Shown here in pieces: positions 32,440-32,883 of a stretch of DNA of 32,883 nucleotides. The position numbers were made by a program, and so were the translations under genes. The DNA lies in NCBI GenBank assembly GCA_015490175.1, contig WFYJ01000025.1, positions 1-32,883 of the forward strand, written 5' to 3'. Under the pieces are notes generated by a model. The model did no database searches and had not been told where the DNA came from. It was given only the letters and a program-made list of their open reading frames with translations. The stretch is from Saprospiraceae bacterium (GTDB taxonomy: Bacteria > Bacteroidota > Bacteroidia > Chitinophagales > Saprospiraceae). The number at the start of each line of letters is the position of its first letter. The first letter of the stretch is position 1.

Positions 32440-32647
32440 GCGATTCTTTGAGATGGAGAGAAGAGCGATGGAGTGAGCGAGTGAGTGTGCAAACTGCGTC
32501 AGCGCTGTGCTTTCTGCGGCCGAAGGCTGCGGTTTCAATGGATGAGGAAGCGAGGAACCGAGGAATCGAGGATTTGAGCGAGGTTGAGATGGTCTCATAA
32601 TGAGTAATCGGGAAACCGAAGAAGCGATGATTTGACCAGGCACTTTA
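32440..32647 (-). repeat. Intergenic repeat flank, inverted copy with 8-bp GAGG units
   Basis: The segment between the formate dehydrogenase operon and the right edge holds no gene. It carries, inverted, the pyrimidine module (GAGATGGAGAGAAGAGCGATGG), GTGCAAACTGCG, GGCCGAAGGCTGCGG and a run of GAGG units spaced eight bases apart (GAGGAAGC GAGGAACC GAGGAATC, 32541-32564). The order mirrors 23929-24045. Confidence 0.7.
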
Positions 32648-32692
32648 TAGTCAAGACAAAAACGCTCAACCCTACACGCTCAACCCTCAACC
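32648..32692 (+). repeat. CTCAACCC repeat module, forward copy
   Basis: TAGTCAAGACAAAAACGCTC followed by AACCCTACACGCTCAACCC and TCAACC is nearly identical to the reverse complement of 18488-18530. A shorter relative (TTTTTTGTGTTGACTATCAGG) is at 26833-26853, just before element copy C. Confidence 0.8.
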
Positions 32693-32768
32693 TGGTCAAA
32701 AACTGCGTTCAAACTGCGGCGCTTTGCGGCCGAAGGCTGCGGTTGCAATGGGTGAGGAACCGAAGAAC

Positions 32769-32883
32769 GAGGCCCCTGAAAAAACCCAAAATCTCGCGCA
32801 AAACCTGTTCCGAGTCTTCGGAAACCTGTTCCGAGTCTTCGGAAACCTGTTCCGAGTCTTCGGAAACCTGTTCCGACTTGTCG
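32769..32883. repeat. Terminal-inverted-repeat hairpin element, copy D (cut by the window edge) with expanded hairpins
   Basis: The left end GAGGCCCCTGAAAAAA is followed by the conserved AATCTCGCGCAAAACCTG and then hairpins TTCCGA-GTCT-TCGGAA at 32808-32823, 32829-32844 and 32850-32865, and the first part of a TTCCGACTTGTCGGAA unit at 32871. The units repeat exactly every 21 bp, so the hairpin has expanded in tandem. The right end lies outside the window. Confidence 0.85.

Noticed and set aside
32808-32883. Regularly spaced repeats that might be a CRISPR array
   Set aside because: The 21-bp period leaves no variable spacers, each unit is a hairpin, and there are no cas genes. It is the expanded core of an intergenic element.

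Overview
The window looks like a chromosomal segment of a GC-rich (about 60% by eye) member of the Bacteroidota, possibly of the Saprospiria. The clues are a hybrid two-component regulator that ends in an AraC-type helix-turn-helix, -7 promoter elements of the Bacteroidota type (TAnnTTTG) in front of several genes, and weak use of Shine-Dalgarno sequences. The class-level placement is only an inference. All genes look intact. There is no rRNA, tRNA, CRISPR array, prophage or transposase.

Layout. 41-2760 (minus): a GMC-family flavin oxidoreductase behind gpsA. 2896-3975 (plus): an exported alpha/beta hydrolase. 4223-6634 (plus): a caspase-like protease joined through a membrane helix to a FISUMP domain. 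It converges on 6973-9861 (minus), a one-protein sensor kinase/response regulator with a periplasmic TPR-like sensor. 10122-14678 (minus): metG, a small cupin and an exported M1 metallopeptidase. 14879-21471 (minus): a six-gene locus that reads, in order of transcription, TetR regulator, LolA-like periplasmic carrier, two FtsX/LolE-type permeases, LolD/MacB-type ATPase and outer-membrane beta-barrel. It is best read as a dedicated lipid or lipoprotein transport route across the envelope. 21762-23690 (plus): a TonB-dependent receptor divergent from tetR. 24263-26779: a putative lipoprotein, a ROK sugar kinase and a CYTH protein. 27138-27770 (plus): a CatA-like acetyltransferase. 27858-32347 (minus): a two-subunit NAD-linked formate dehydrogenase.

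The most unusual content is not protein-coding. (1) The longer intergenic gaps are built from a shared set of repeat modules. The main one is a 146-225 bp element with terminal inverted repeats (GAGGCYACTGAAAAAA) that encloses short perfect hairpins of the TTCCGACTTGTCGGAA type. It has three complete copies, one copy cut by the right edge, and decayed copies. Its position after gene ends and its A-run/T-run ends suggest a mobile bidirectional terminator. Other modules (a 48-bp unit ending in a promoter-like box, a CTCAACCC unit, 7-, 8- and 9-bp tandem repeats) are combined around it in both orientations. (2) A separate hairpin word, GCC-GAAA-GGC, with the shorter TTGC-GAAA-GC form, recurs across the window. 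It lies mostly inside genes and in all reading frames, as expected of a genome-wide iterated DNA signal and not of a protein motif.

The regulation that can be read best is at tetR. A 20-bp TetR-type palindrome overlaps the -33 box of a TTTG-N20-GATATTTG promoter, which predicts autorepression of the export locus.
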